Shown piece by piece: positions 51,615-58,737 of a stretch of 64,000 nt of DNA. The translations under genes were made by a program, and so were the position numbers. The DNA is from DASRAJ01 sp035638255 (GTDB lineage Bacteria; Bacteroidota; Bacteroidia; Chitinophagales; UBA10324). The DNA lies in the NCBI GenBank assembly GCA_035638255.1, contig DASRAJ010000041.1, positions 3,110 to 67,109 of the forward strand. Reading direction: 5' to 3'. Under the pieces are notes generated by a model. That model did not search any database. It had not been told where the DNA came from and worked only from the letters and a program-made list of their open reading frames with translations. Position 1 is the first letter of the stretch; every line of letters starts with the position of its first letter.

Positions 51615-52353
51615 CCCCCAGCACTTCTTTCAAGTTAAAGTAACCGCTTTTACTCACCGGAATTTGTTTTCCTGATTGCAAGATTGCAAGATGACTCTCT
51701 TTTTCATACGCATCAATTCGCGTGATCTGCTGCACATTCACGATGTATGAGCGGTGCGTGCGAACAAACTGCTGCACATCCAAATTCTTCTCGAAGAAAT
51801 TCATCGTTTTGTTTTTGAGGAAGGAACCTTCACTCGTCACCACGTTCACATAATCATCAGCGGCTTCGATGTAATGGACATCCTGCAATGGAATGATTTT
51901 AATCCTGCTTCCAATCTTTACTACGATTCGCTGATTCTGTGGTGGCGTTTGTGAAATAGTTTCTAAAAGTTGCTGTGCCGATTTTTTCGGGGAAGAAGTT
52001 TCATGCTGATTTAGAAATTTTTTCACCGCATTGTTGAATCGTTCCTGGTTTAAAGGCTTCAGCAAATAATCAACAGCATTTGCTTCGAACGCACGAATGG
52101 CAAACTCATCGTAAGCGGTTGTGAAAATTACCGCAGGTGGTTGTTCAATCAGCTCGAGCATTTCAAAGCCATTGATCTTTGGCATTTGAATGTCGAGGAA
52201 AATTAGGTCCGGCTTATTTTCCTGGACGGCTTTCACTCCTTCAAAACCATCATTGCATTCTGCAGAGATTTCAACCTGCGAAAATGATTGGAGGTAATCA
52301 CGCACGATGGATCGCGCGAGGGGCTCATCGTCAATGATTACTGCTTTGATCAT
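51610..52353 (-). CDS. LytTR-type response regulator
   Basis: 247 residues. Receiver domain 1-~120 with acidic pocket D8/D9, phosphoacceptor D54 (LIFLDIQMPKINGFE) and K105-type lysine (YLLKPLNQERF). The LytTR DNA-binding domain (~145-247) shows IPLQDVHYIEAADDYVNVVT, FLKNKTMNFFEKNL, FVRTHRSYIVNVQQI and the final IPVSKSGYFNLKEVL. It binds target promoters when phosphorylated by the LytS-type kinase encoded 42 nt upstream. Targets are unknown; the nearby LiaF-like gene is a possible one. The stop region lies within heptamer repeats. Confidence 0.94.
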   Translation of the reverse strand: MIKAVIIDDEPLARSIVRDYLQSFSQVEISAECNDGFEGVKAVQENKPDLIFLDIQMPKINGFEMLELIEQPPAVIFTTAYDEFAIRAFEANAVDYLLKPLNQERFNNAVKKFLNQHETSSPKKSAQQLLETISQTPPQNQRIVVKIGSRIKIIPLQDVHYIEAADDYVNVVTSEGSFLKNKTMNFFEKNLDVQQFVRTHRSYIVNVQQITRIDAYEKESHLAILQSGKQIPVSKSGYFNLKEVLGV

Positions 52354-52395
52354 TAGAGTTCAAAAATGCGAAAATGGAAATTAGAAAATAGGGTG

Positions 52396-53430
52396 CTATG
52401 TCGGTTGCGGAATCCTAACAATGGTAATGAAGATATTTTCTGCCGAAGAAGTTTGCAACAAATCATTTCTTCCAAACAACAAATAAAGCCGTCGCTGTAC
52501 GGAACTCAACCCGAAGCCGGTACCTGCATTCGATCTTGAAGTTTCAGCATCAAAAGGATTTTCAACTGATATCATCAGTTGATTGTCTTCACAGGATGCG
52601 TGAATGCGAATGGTCACAGCACCGGTAGTATCATACAAGCCGAACTTGATCGCATTTTCAACGATGGGCTGAAGAAGCAAGGCAGGTAACTTCATTTCGC
52701 TGCACTCCTCATCGCAAATAATTTCTGTAATCAGGCGATGCCCGAAGCGAACCTTTTCAATTTCAAGATACAATTCGAGGTGATGAATTTCTTCTTCCAG
52801 ACTCACCCATTGATCTTCTTTCTTTAATGTGCCTCTCAAAAATTCCGAGAGTTGCTGAATCATGTTCTTCGCTTCCTCAGGTCGGGAGGTAACCAGTGCG
52901 CTAATGGAATTCAAGCTGTTGAAAAGAAAGTGCGGCTGCAACTGCTGACGAAGCCTGAACAACTCAGCGTCACGATTGAGTTTCTCTGCATCTGATTTTC
53001 GCTGCTCATCTTGTTTCTGCTGTTGCTGCTGGTACCACAGCACGGTGATCATCGCCATCCATCCAACGATGAGGAATGCAATGCTGAATCGAAATGGTAA
53101 TGATTTGTGCAGAAAATCAAACTCCGGTGGATCATTGAGAAATAAAGTTAAAGCCCATCTTGTGATCAGCAACCACAATCCTGCAAGAGCGAGACACCAG
53201 AAAATGAAATAGAGCATCCGGTTTTTCTGAGGAAGGTAGTAACGCAATCCCGTGCTAACTGCCACACAAGCCATCGCAAGCAGCGAGTTTGAAATCCCGC
53301 TGTCAATAAATGAGAGTCGAAGCGGCATGCCGATCCACTGCAACACCTGCGATTGTACAATCGCAAGCATCAACATGCATACGATGAAGATCCATCTAAA
53401 GCGGTTGATCGAAAGGGGAGAGGTAATCAA
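52396..53430 (-). CDS. LytS-type sensor histidine kinase
   Basis: 344 residues. Four membrane helices (~12-30, 45-62, 72-98, 114-133), a Gln-rich linker (QQQQQKQDEQ), then the His_kinase domain with phospho-accepting H167 in LRQQLQPHFLFNSLNSISAL and the ATPase N-box PIVENAIKFGLYD. The glycine boxes are partly visible (GTGFGLSSVQRRL). No recognisable extracellular sensor, so the signal is probably membrane-derived. It is 10 nt downstream of the DUF4288 gene and 42 nt upstream of its regulator, so all three are likely one operon. Confidence 0.93.
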   Translation of the reverse strand: MITSPLSINRFRWIFIVCMLMLAIVQSQVLQWIGMPLRLSFIDSGISNSLLAMACVAVSTGLRYYLPQKNRMLYFIFWCLALAGLWLLITRWALTLFLNDPPEFDFLHKSLPFRFSIAFLIVGWMAMITVLWYQQQQQKQDEQRKSDAEKLNRDAELFRLRQQLQPHFLFNSLNSISALVTSRPEEAKNMIQQLSEFLRGTLKKEDQWVSLEEEIHHLELYLEIEKVRFGHRLITEIICDEECSEMKLPALLLQPIVENAIKFGLYDTTGAVTIRIHASCEDNQLMISVENPFDAETSRSNAGTGFGLSSVQRRLYLLFGRNDLLQTSSAENIFITIVRIPQPT

Positions 53431-53440
53431 AATTTACCGG

Positions 53441-53800
53441 TTAAATCAATTGCAACAATTTACGTGATTCCATTTGCTGAAGCTGAACAGCCCTGCGACG
53501 CACAAGTTCAATATAGGCATCAGCATGATCGTACTCTTCGATGCGGGAAAAAATTTCTGCGCCGTCAATCATGTTGCTGAGCTTATACAATTCTGTTACA
53601 TCAATGAAGTGCCATTGCACAAGTCTATTATGCTCATTCAGGAATGATTCCTGTTCATCTTCACCGATCTTCTTTGCTTTTGCAAGTGCTTCCGTTTCAT
53701 CTTCAGCTAAAATCAACCGAAGCTGCTCATCAAATTGCGGTGTGTGATTTCCGGTGCCGCAGATGATTTGGAAAATGATTTTTGAGAGATACCAATTCAT
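53441..53800 (-). CDS. DUF4288-like small protein
   Basis: 119 residues, no signal or membrane segment. It opens with NWYLSKIIFQIICG, then QFDEQLRLILAEDETEALAKAKKIGEDEQ and WHFIDVTELYKLSNMIDGAEIFSRI, a pattern matching DUF4288 (function unknown). A C-terminal basic helix (VELVRRRAVQLQQMESRK type) ends it. First gene of the apparent operon with the LytS kinase and LytTR regulator, a placement that hints at an accessory regulatory role, but this is inference. Confidence 0.7.
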   Translation of the reverse strand: MNWYLSKIIFQIICGTGNHTPQFDEQLRLILAEDETEALAKAKKIGEDEQESFLNEHNRLVQWHFIDVTELYKLSNMIDGAEIFSRIEEYDHADAYIELVRRRAVQLQQMESRKLLQLI

Positions 53801-53939
53801 GATTTCGGATTATGAATTTCTAAATTGTTTTTTAATGGTATTCATGAGATCGCTTCGCTAAGTTTCTGATTTTTGATTTCCCGAATCCCGATTCATCGGG
53901 ACGGGACAGGTCGGATTTGATTTTCGATTTCTGATTTTA

Positions 53940-53966
53940 AGTCCACAAGTCTTACGTCCACAAGTC
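53940..53966. repeat. 27-base repeat, copy 2
   Basis: Two tandem GTCCACAAGTC units, identical to 39586-39612 except at one position. A CCCGATTCATCGGG palindrome lies just before it (53887-53900). Confidence 0.8.
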
Positions 53967-53978
53967 TTATGTCTGCAT

Positions 53979-54704
53979 TCAGTAACTCACAATTTCAATT
54001 CCCCCAAAAATGGTAGTTCCCTTCAGGATCAAAACTTTTTCCGGATTCACCGTGCTTTGAACTGGGCGCTTGTCTTCAATTCCACCGAAAACCGCAACCA
54101 ATTCTGATTTAATTTCCCAGTTAGAAGGAACGATGAGTTTTGTTCCGCCAAAAATTGTCGTGATGTCCAGTATCACTTTGCCATTGATGTCGGCTTGAAT
54201 GAGGTTAAGCTCTGTTCCTCCGAAAAAGCTCGTCAGGTTGCCGCCATGAAAATCTTTTGATAAAATTGTTTTCTCTACCGATCCGAAAACAGCAGTGTGA
54301 TTTATGAATTCTTCATTGGAAAATTTTGCTTCTGAAGCCTCACCATAGTTTTTCCAGTTCCACTCATTATCGCGGTGCCAGTTACGGCGCGGGCGAAAGA
54401 TCAGAAAGAGTCCCAATAGAATTAAAGCAACGGGCCAACCGTACTGATGCCAATGTAGCCACGGCACTACATCCTGCAGGAGAAAAATACCCCCAATCAA
54501 AATAAGGATGAGCCAGGATGCCCCTTTGAATCCGCTGCGTAATCCAATGAATATTCCAATGGTGATGAGTAGTGTTTGCCAGTTAAACAGCAAGTCAGAA
54601 AACGGCAAGTTCATTTTGCAAAGAAAAAATCCTACGCCGATGATGAGAACCAGGGCACCAAGCCAAATGTTTCCGTTGCTTCTTTGTGATGGGTATTTTT
54701 CCAT
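53979..54704 (-). CDS. LiaF-like membrane protein
   Basis: 241 residues from ATG 54704 (MEKYPSQRSNGN), a start supported by the perfect -7 element 19 nt upstream; a longer frame to 54818 would begin before that promoter. Four closely spaced helices (~12-32, 38-55, 60-78, 85-105) form the LiaI/LiaF-like membrane part. The C-terminal half is a beta-helix-like domain with repeated VFGSVEK, SFFGGTELNL, TIFGGTKLIV, AVFGGIED and TIFGGIEI strands, typical of cell-wall-active antibiotic response proteins. In Firmicutes LiaF restrains an envelope-stress kinase; a similar partnership with the nearby LytS/LytTR pair is plausible. Confidence 0.85.
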   Translation of the reverse strand: MEKYPSQRSNGNIWLGALVLIIGVGFFLCKMNLPFSDLLFNWQTLLITIGIFIGLRSGFKGASWLILILIGGIFLLQDVVPWLHWHQYGWPVALILLGLFLIFRPRRNWHRDNEWNWKNYGEASEAKFSNEEFINHTAVFGSVEKTILSKDFHGGNLTSFFGGTELNLIQADINGKVILDITTIFGGTKLIVPSNWEIKSELVAVFGGIEDKRPVQSTVNPEKVLILKGTTIFGGIEIVSY

Positions 54705-54722
54705 GTGCTGAATTTTGTGAGA

Positions 54723-54730
54723 CAAAAGTA
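54723..54730 (-). promoter_or_regulatory. -7 promoter element of the LiaF-like gene
   Basis: TACTTTTG on the minus strand, an exact TANNTTTG match 19 nt before the chosen ATG. It predicts transcription start near 54716 and decides against the longer reading frame. Confidence 0.55.
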
Positions 54731-54861
54731 GCAGCGATGGTAAAGGCGTGAAAGGGTGATTCGGTGATTGCAATTGAAAGGTCGGTGAATGGTGGAATTT
54801 TTTCGGTGAAAAATTCAAGCGTGGTGTGAATGGTTAAAAAGCAAGGCAGTAATGGTCACAT

Positions 54862-54869
54862 TATATTTG
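54862..54869 (+). promoter_or_regulatory. -7 promoter element of a small membrane protein gene
   Basis: TATATTTG, an exact match to TANNTTTG. Transcription would start near 54876, downstream of the ATG at 54852, so translation must begin later (GTG 54897 or ATG 54933). Confidence 0.55.
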
Positions 54870-54896
54870 CAGCACTTTAAAAGAACTCATATTGCC

Positions 54897-55043
54897 GTGG
54901 CAGATTCTCAGCAGAAAAAATCATCTAAATCAATGCTCTGGCTCAAGCGCTTGGGATTTGCCGGCTTTCTCTTTTTCTTATTGAAAGGTCTTGCATGGCT
55001 GGCAGTGATATGGCTGGGTATTGATGTTTTGGGAGGATGCTAA
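54897..55043 (+). CDS. Small single-pass membrane protein
   Basis: 48 residues from GTG 54897; an ATG at 54933 would give 36. The N-terminus is Lys/Ser-rich (ADSQQKKSSKS), followed by an amphipathic WLKRLGF and a hydrophobic helix (AGFLFFLLKGLAWLAVIWLGI), ending GGC. I recall similar short KxLGFxGFLFFLLKG proteins in other Bacteroidota but know no function. Convergent with icd (44 nt). Confidence 0.6.
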   Translation: MADSQQKKSSKSMLWLKRLGFAGFLFFLLKGLAWLAVIWLGIDVLGGC

Positions 55044-55087
55044 TCAGGATGTCTCATTTTCGCGTCTCACCTTTCACGTCTCACCTC

Positions 55088-56392
55088 TCATCCCATATTC
55101 TTAATAATCTCATCCCCAAACTCAGAACACTTCAGCAATGTCGCTCCTTCCATCTGGCGATGAAAATCATAAGTCACACGCTTTGTTGCAATGCACTTTT
55201 CAATTCCTTTGTAGATGAGGTCAGAGGCTTCCTTCCATCCAAGATGTTCCATCATCATTGCGCCGCTTAGAATGACGGAACCCGGATTTACTTTATCCTG
55301 ATTCGCGTATTTGGGAGCAGTGCCATGGGTGGCTTCGAAGATCGCATGACCGGTGATGTAGTTGATGTTCGCGCCGGGAGCAATGCCGATGCCGCCAACC
55401 TGGGCCGCGAGTGCATCGGAAAGATAATCTCCATTCAAATTCAAGGTGGCCATCACAGCAAATTGATCAGGACGCGTGAGAATTTGTTGGAGTGTGATAT
55501 CAGCAATTGCATCTTTGATGACAAGACCAGCTCCCGGTTTTCCTTCCGGTATTTTACACCACGGACCGCCATCCATTTCTACTGCGCCATAGAAATTTTT
55601 TGCAACAGCATAACCCCAATCACGAAATGCACCCTCCGTAAATTTCATGATGTTGCCTTTGTGAACGAGCGTCAAACTTTTTCTTTTATGCGTGATCGCA
55701 TAACCGAGGGCACTGTGCACGAGTCGCTCGGTACCGAGGTAGCTCACGGGTTTCAATCCTACGCCCACCTGTACCGGAGTATCGCGATGCGGCGCACCGA
55801 TTGCTTCCAACTCCTTTTGCCATTCGGCAGAAGCTTCTGCCGTCCCGAATCGAATCTTCTTAAACTCTTTTGGAAATTCTTTGGCGAAGAAATCCAGAAT
55901 CTTTTGCGCTTCAGGTGAACCGGCAGCATACTCAATACCCGCATAAATGTCTTCAGTGTTCTCGCGGAAGATTACCATGTTCACCAATTCAGGATGCTTC
56001 ACCGGTGAGGGCGTTCCGGCAAAATACCTGACCGGTCGAAGGCACACGAACAAATCGAGGATCTGACGCAATGCAACATTCAACGAACGAATGCCGCCGC
56101 CAACAGGAGTTGTTAATGGTCCTTTGATTCCTATGAGGTATTCTTTGAACGCATCGAGTGTTTCATTGGGTAACCAGCTTCCGGTTTGTTTGAATGCTTT
56201 TTCTCCTGCTAAAACTTCTTTCCAGAAAATTTTTTTCTTTCCATTAAATGCTTTTTCTACTGCTGCATCCATCACGCGAACAGAAGCGCGCCAGATGTCA
56301 GGACCAGTTCCGTCGCCCTCGATGAATGGAATGATTGGATCGTCCGGCACTTGCAGCCGGCTGTTTTGCATTATGATTTTTGTTCCGGTCAT
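55088..56392 (-). CDS. icd: NADP-dependent isocitrate dehydrogenase
   Basis: 434 residues, the E. coli-type homodimeric enzyme. It oxidises isocitrate to 2-oxoglutarate in the TCA cycle, supplying NADPH and the substrate of GdhA. The substrate loop TTPVGGGIRSLNVALRQ contains the serine that is phosphorylated in E. coli; NTEDIYAGIEY, LVHKGNIMKFTEG, the metal-binding TLNLNGDYLSDALAAQVGGIG and the NADP segment ATHGTAPKYAN are all present. No AceK-like regulator is seen nearby. The start MTGTKIIMQNSRL follows a ~60-nt leader made largely of heptamer repeats, behind a strong promoter. Confidence 0.96.
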   Translation of the reverse strand: MTGTKIIMQNSRLQVPDDPIIPFIEGDGTGPDIWRASVRVMDAAVEKAFNGKKKIFWKEVLAGEKAFKQTGSWLPNETLDAFKEYLIGIKGPLTTPVGGGIRSLNVALRQILDLFVCLRPVRYFAGTPSPVKHPELVNMVIFRENTEDIYAGIEYAAGSPEAQKILDFFAKEFPKEFKKIRFGTAEASAEWQKELEAIGAPHRDTPVQVGVGLKPVSYLGTERLVHSALGYAITHKRKSLTLVHKGNIMKFTEGAFRDWGYAVAKNFYGAVEMDGGPWCKIPEGKPGAGLVIKDAIADITLQQILTRPDQFAVMATLNLNGDYLSDALAAQVGGIGIAPGANINYITGHAIFEATHGTAPKYANQDKVNPGSVILSGAMMMEHLGWKEASDLIYKGIEKCIATKRVTYDFHRQMEGATLLKCSEFGDEIIKNMG

Positions 56393-56440
56393 GGTGAATG
56401 AGTGAATGGTGAATGAGTGAGTCGTGAGTCGTGAGTCGTG
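56393..56440. repeat. Heptamer repeats in the icd leader
   Basis: Units GTGAATG, AGTGAAT and three GTCGTGA/GAGTCGT copies run without gaps immediately upstream of the icd ATG, inside the predicted 5' leader. Confidence 0.7.
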
Positions 56441-56458
56441 AAAAAATTATTTGAGCGG

Positions 56459-56489
56459 CAAATATAACGTGAAGGAAATGTGATACAAC
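56459..56489 (-). promoter_or_regulatory. Promoter of icd
   Basis: On the minus strand, GTTG (56489-56486) is followed after 19 nt by TATATTTG (56466-56459), an excellent TTG-N19-TANNTTTG promoter. It touches the 3' end of the upstream kinase gene (stop at 56491). Confidence 0.7.
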
Positions 56490-56490
56490 T

Positions 56491-57780
56491 TCAAGATTGA
56501 TCCGCAGAGGAATTTACGCAGGGAATTGAAATAGTGAACGTGCTTCCTTTACCCGGCTCACTTTGCAAATCGAGTTTCCATTTGTGTGCGTTCACAACAA
56601 TTTTTAAATAGTGAAGCCCGAGTCCGAATCCTTTTACGTTGTGAATATTTCCTGTAGGTACGCGAAAAAATTTATCGAATACCTTATCCTGGTATTCTTC
56701 AGGAATGCCGATGCCGTAGTCTCTTATGGAAAGAAGAATTTCTCCGTTCTGATTTTTTGTGCCTACGTCAACCACCGGCGGCGCCTCCATGTACTTCACG
56801 GCATTGTCCAGAAGATTGTAAATAATGTTTGTGAGATGAACTTTGTCTGCTTTGATCACATGATGAGCTGCATCGAGGTGATAGATGAGCTTGCCATGCT
56901 CATCATCTAACTTCAATGATAAATTCGGAATTACTTCTTTCATCATCTCATGGAGATCCAACTCCTCGAGGTGCAATTCGATTTTGTCGCGCTCCATCTT
57001 AGCCATCTGCAAGAGCTTATCTACTTGTGTGCGCAGGCGATCGGTTTCATTTTTGATGATGTTCGTGTACGCATGCAGGCGCTCGGGATGACTTACAATG
57101 TCAGGACTGCTGATAGTCTCAGCAGAAATGCTGATGGTGGCTATCGGTGTTTTGAATTCATGCGCCATGTTATTGATGAAATCTTTTTGCATCTCCATCA
57201 ACCGGGTTTGCCGGATGATCACGAGCACCGAATAGGCGAAAAAGAAAACAGCAATCACGAGCACGAGCAAAGAGAAAATCCAGATGGTCATCTTCACACC
57301 GATGTAAGCTGAGCGGGTTGGAAAATCTATGACTGCGTAATAGGCTCCATTGTTAAACACCGGAAGATCATTGTGAACCGCATAGAGTTCAGTCGTTTCT
57401 TTCATACTCACTGACTTGGTGAATTTCAGTGAATCATTATTCGCATCGTAGATCATATACAGAAAATCTATGTCAAGCGAAGGATAGGCCAATTCAGTGC
57501 GCAGGTAAAATTCGAGCACGTTGCAATCAATTTTATCATTGATGTTGAGCTTGAATTTTCGGGGTGAAATTTTATTCACTGCGCTGAGGGTAACGATGGA
57601 ATTGGTGGAAGAATAATCAATATGTTCTACTACCCGACGTAGGGAGAGTGAAACCACCTGGTCAAAATCAGCTTGTTTTTCGTTCAATGCTTTTCGAAGC
57701 CAGAAAATTTGTGTGATTAGTGCGCCGGTGATCGAGATCATCCCGAGAATGAGTACCAGCCGCAAGGGTGATTTTTTCAT
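56491..57780 (-). CDS. Sensor histidine kinase, RprX-like
   Basis: 429 residues. TM1 (~8-28), a periplasmic sensor region (~30-160, beginning LNEKQADFDQVVSLSLRRVVE), TM2 (~163-187), then HisKA with phospho-accepting H207 (NNMAHEFKTPIATI), N-box NIIYNLLDNAVKYME, G1 DYGIGIPEEYQDKVFDKFFR and G2 GFGLGLHYLKIVVN. It phosphorylates the OmpR-type regulator encoded 109 nt upstream. The pair resembles RprX/RprY of Bacteroides by eye; that assignment is tentative. Confidence 0.93.
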   Translation of the reverse strand: MKKSPLRLVLILGMISITGALITQIFWLRKALNEKQADFDQVVSLSLRRVVEHIDYSSTNSIVTLSAVNKISPRKFKLNINDKIDCNVLEFYLRTELAYPSLDIDFLYMIYDANNDSLKFTKSVSMKETTELYAVHNDLPVFNNGAYYAVIDFPTRSAYIGVKMTIWIFSLLVLVIAVFFFAYSVLVIIRQTRLMEMQKDFINNMAHEFKTPIATISISAETISSPDIVSHPERLHAYTNIIKNETDRLRTQVDKLLQMAKMERDKIELHLEELDLHEMMKEVIPNLSLKLDDEHGKLIYHLDAAHHVIKADKVHLTNIIYNLLDNAVKYMEAPPVVDVGTKNQNGEILLSIRDYGIGIPEEYQDKVFDKFFRVPTGNIHNVKGFGLGLHYLKIVVNAHKWKLDLQSEPGKGSTFTISIPCVNSSADQS

Positions 57781-57782
57781 CG

Positions 57783-57889
57783 GGATAAAATTAGGGTATT
57801 GGGATATTGGGGAATTAGGTTATTGGTTTATTGGTGGGTCCTAATAACCACCCTAATTTCCTAATACCCTAATTTCCTAATTCCCTCCT
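57783..57889. repeat. Fold-back repeats between regulator and kinase genes
   Basis: The left half is built of TATTGGG/TTAGGTTATTGG units and the right half of CCTAATTT/CCTAATAC units, complementary to the left (GGTTATT with AATAACC at the centre). The spacer could fold on itself in RNA. Confidence 0.7.
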
Positions 57890-58597
57890 TCACGATTTTA
57901 CTACGAGCTTAAATCCCACGCCATGAACATTATCAATGGCGAGATTTGGATCATCTTTCAGATATTTTCGGAGGCGTGAAATGAACACATCTAAGCTTCT
58001 TCCCAAAAAATAATCATCGCTGCCCCAGATTTGCTTAAGCAATTCATCGCGGGGTACAAGCTGATTGGGTTTCATCACTAAATAGCGCAACACTTCCCCT
58101 TCACGCATGGTTAGTTGTGTATCCACTTTGTTTGTTGTGAGAATGAGATTGGAAAAATCAAAATGATATTCTCCAAGGGTAAAAACTTTTGGTGACTGAT
58201 CGAATGTTGCGCCCACCTTGCTTCGTTTCAGAAATACTTCAATCTTGAACAACAGTTCATCCATGCTGAAGGGCTTGATCAGGTAATCATCGCCGCCCAC
58301 TTTGAAGGCCGTGAGCTTATCATCCAGCAACGATTTTGCCGAAATGAATATGATGGGGATGTGGTGATTGCTCTTCCTGATTTTTTCGGCCAGCGTGATA
58401 CCATCCATCTTCGGCATCATGATATCGAGCAGGCAGAGGTCATACTCTTCTTTCTTAAAAAGATCAAGACATTCCATTCCGTCTTTACAGGCGCTCACGA
58501 GAAAGCCCTTGCGTTCGAGATTGTCTTTTATCACAAAAGAAAGATTGGTATCATCTTCTGCGAGAAGTATTTTGGTTTTGCCGTTGGTCGCTTGCAT
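57890..58597 (-). CDS. OmpR-family response regulator, RprY-like
   Basis: 235 residues from ATG 58597 (MQATNGKTKILLAEDD). Receiver domain with acidic D15/D16, phosphoacceptor D58 (LCLLDIMMPKMDG) and lysine K107-type (DYLIKPFSMDELL). The winged-helix DNA-binding domain (~140-235) shows TLTTNKVDTQLTMREGEVLRYL, the recognition segment DVFISRLRKYLKDDPNL and VHGVGFKLVV. It acts as a transcription factor when phosphorylated by the kinase encoded downstream. In-frame sequence continues upstream to 58672, but the core domain fits the chosen start. Confidence 0.94.
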   Translation of the reverse strand: MQATNGKTKILLAEDDTNLSFVIKDNLERKGFLVSACKDGMECLDLFKKEEYDLCLLDIMMPKMDGITLAEKIRKSNHHIPIIFISAKSLLDDKLTAFKVGGDDYLIKPFSMDELLFKIEVFLKRSKVGATFDQSPKVFTLGEYHFDFSNLILTTNKVDTQLTMREGEVLRYLVMKPNQLVPRDELLKQIWGSDDYFLGRSLDVFISRLRKYLKDDPNLAIDNVHGVGFKLVVKS

Positions 58598-58681
58598 TTT
58601 TGGAGGGTGAGATGAAAACAAATGTGTTGCAAAACTGAAGATTAATTCGGGAACCTGATCATTGAATTTCACACAAAGAAA

Positions 58682-58710
58682 AAAGAGGTTATGATACTTT
58701 TAACCTCTTT
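58682..58710 (-). terminator. Terminator after the arylsulfotransferase gene
   Basis: A 10-bp stem (AAAGAGGTTA with TAACCTCTTT), 9-nt loop, followed on the minus strand by TTTCTTTG. It begins 28 nt downstream of the stop at 58738. Confidence 0.7.
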
Positions 58711-58737
58711 AAAATTCGTTAACTTTTTGCTGTGATT

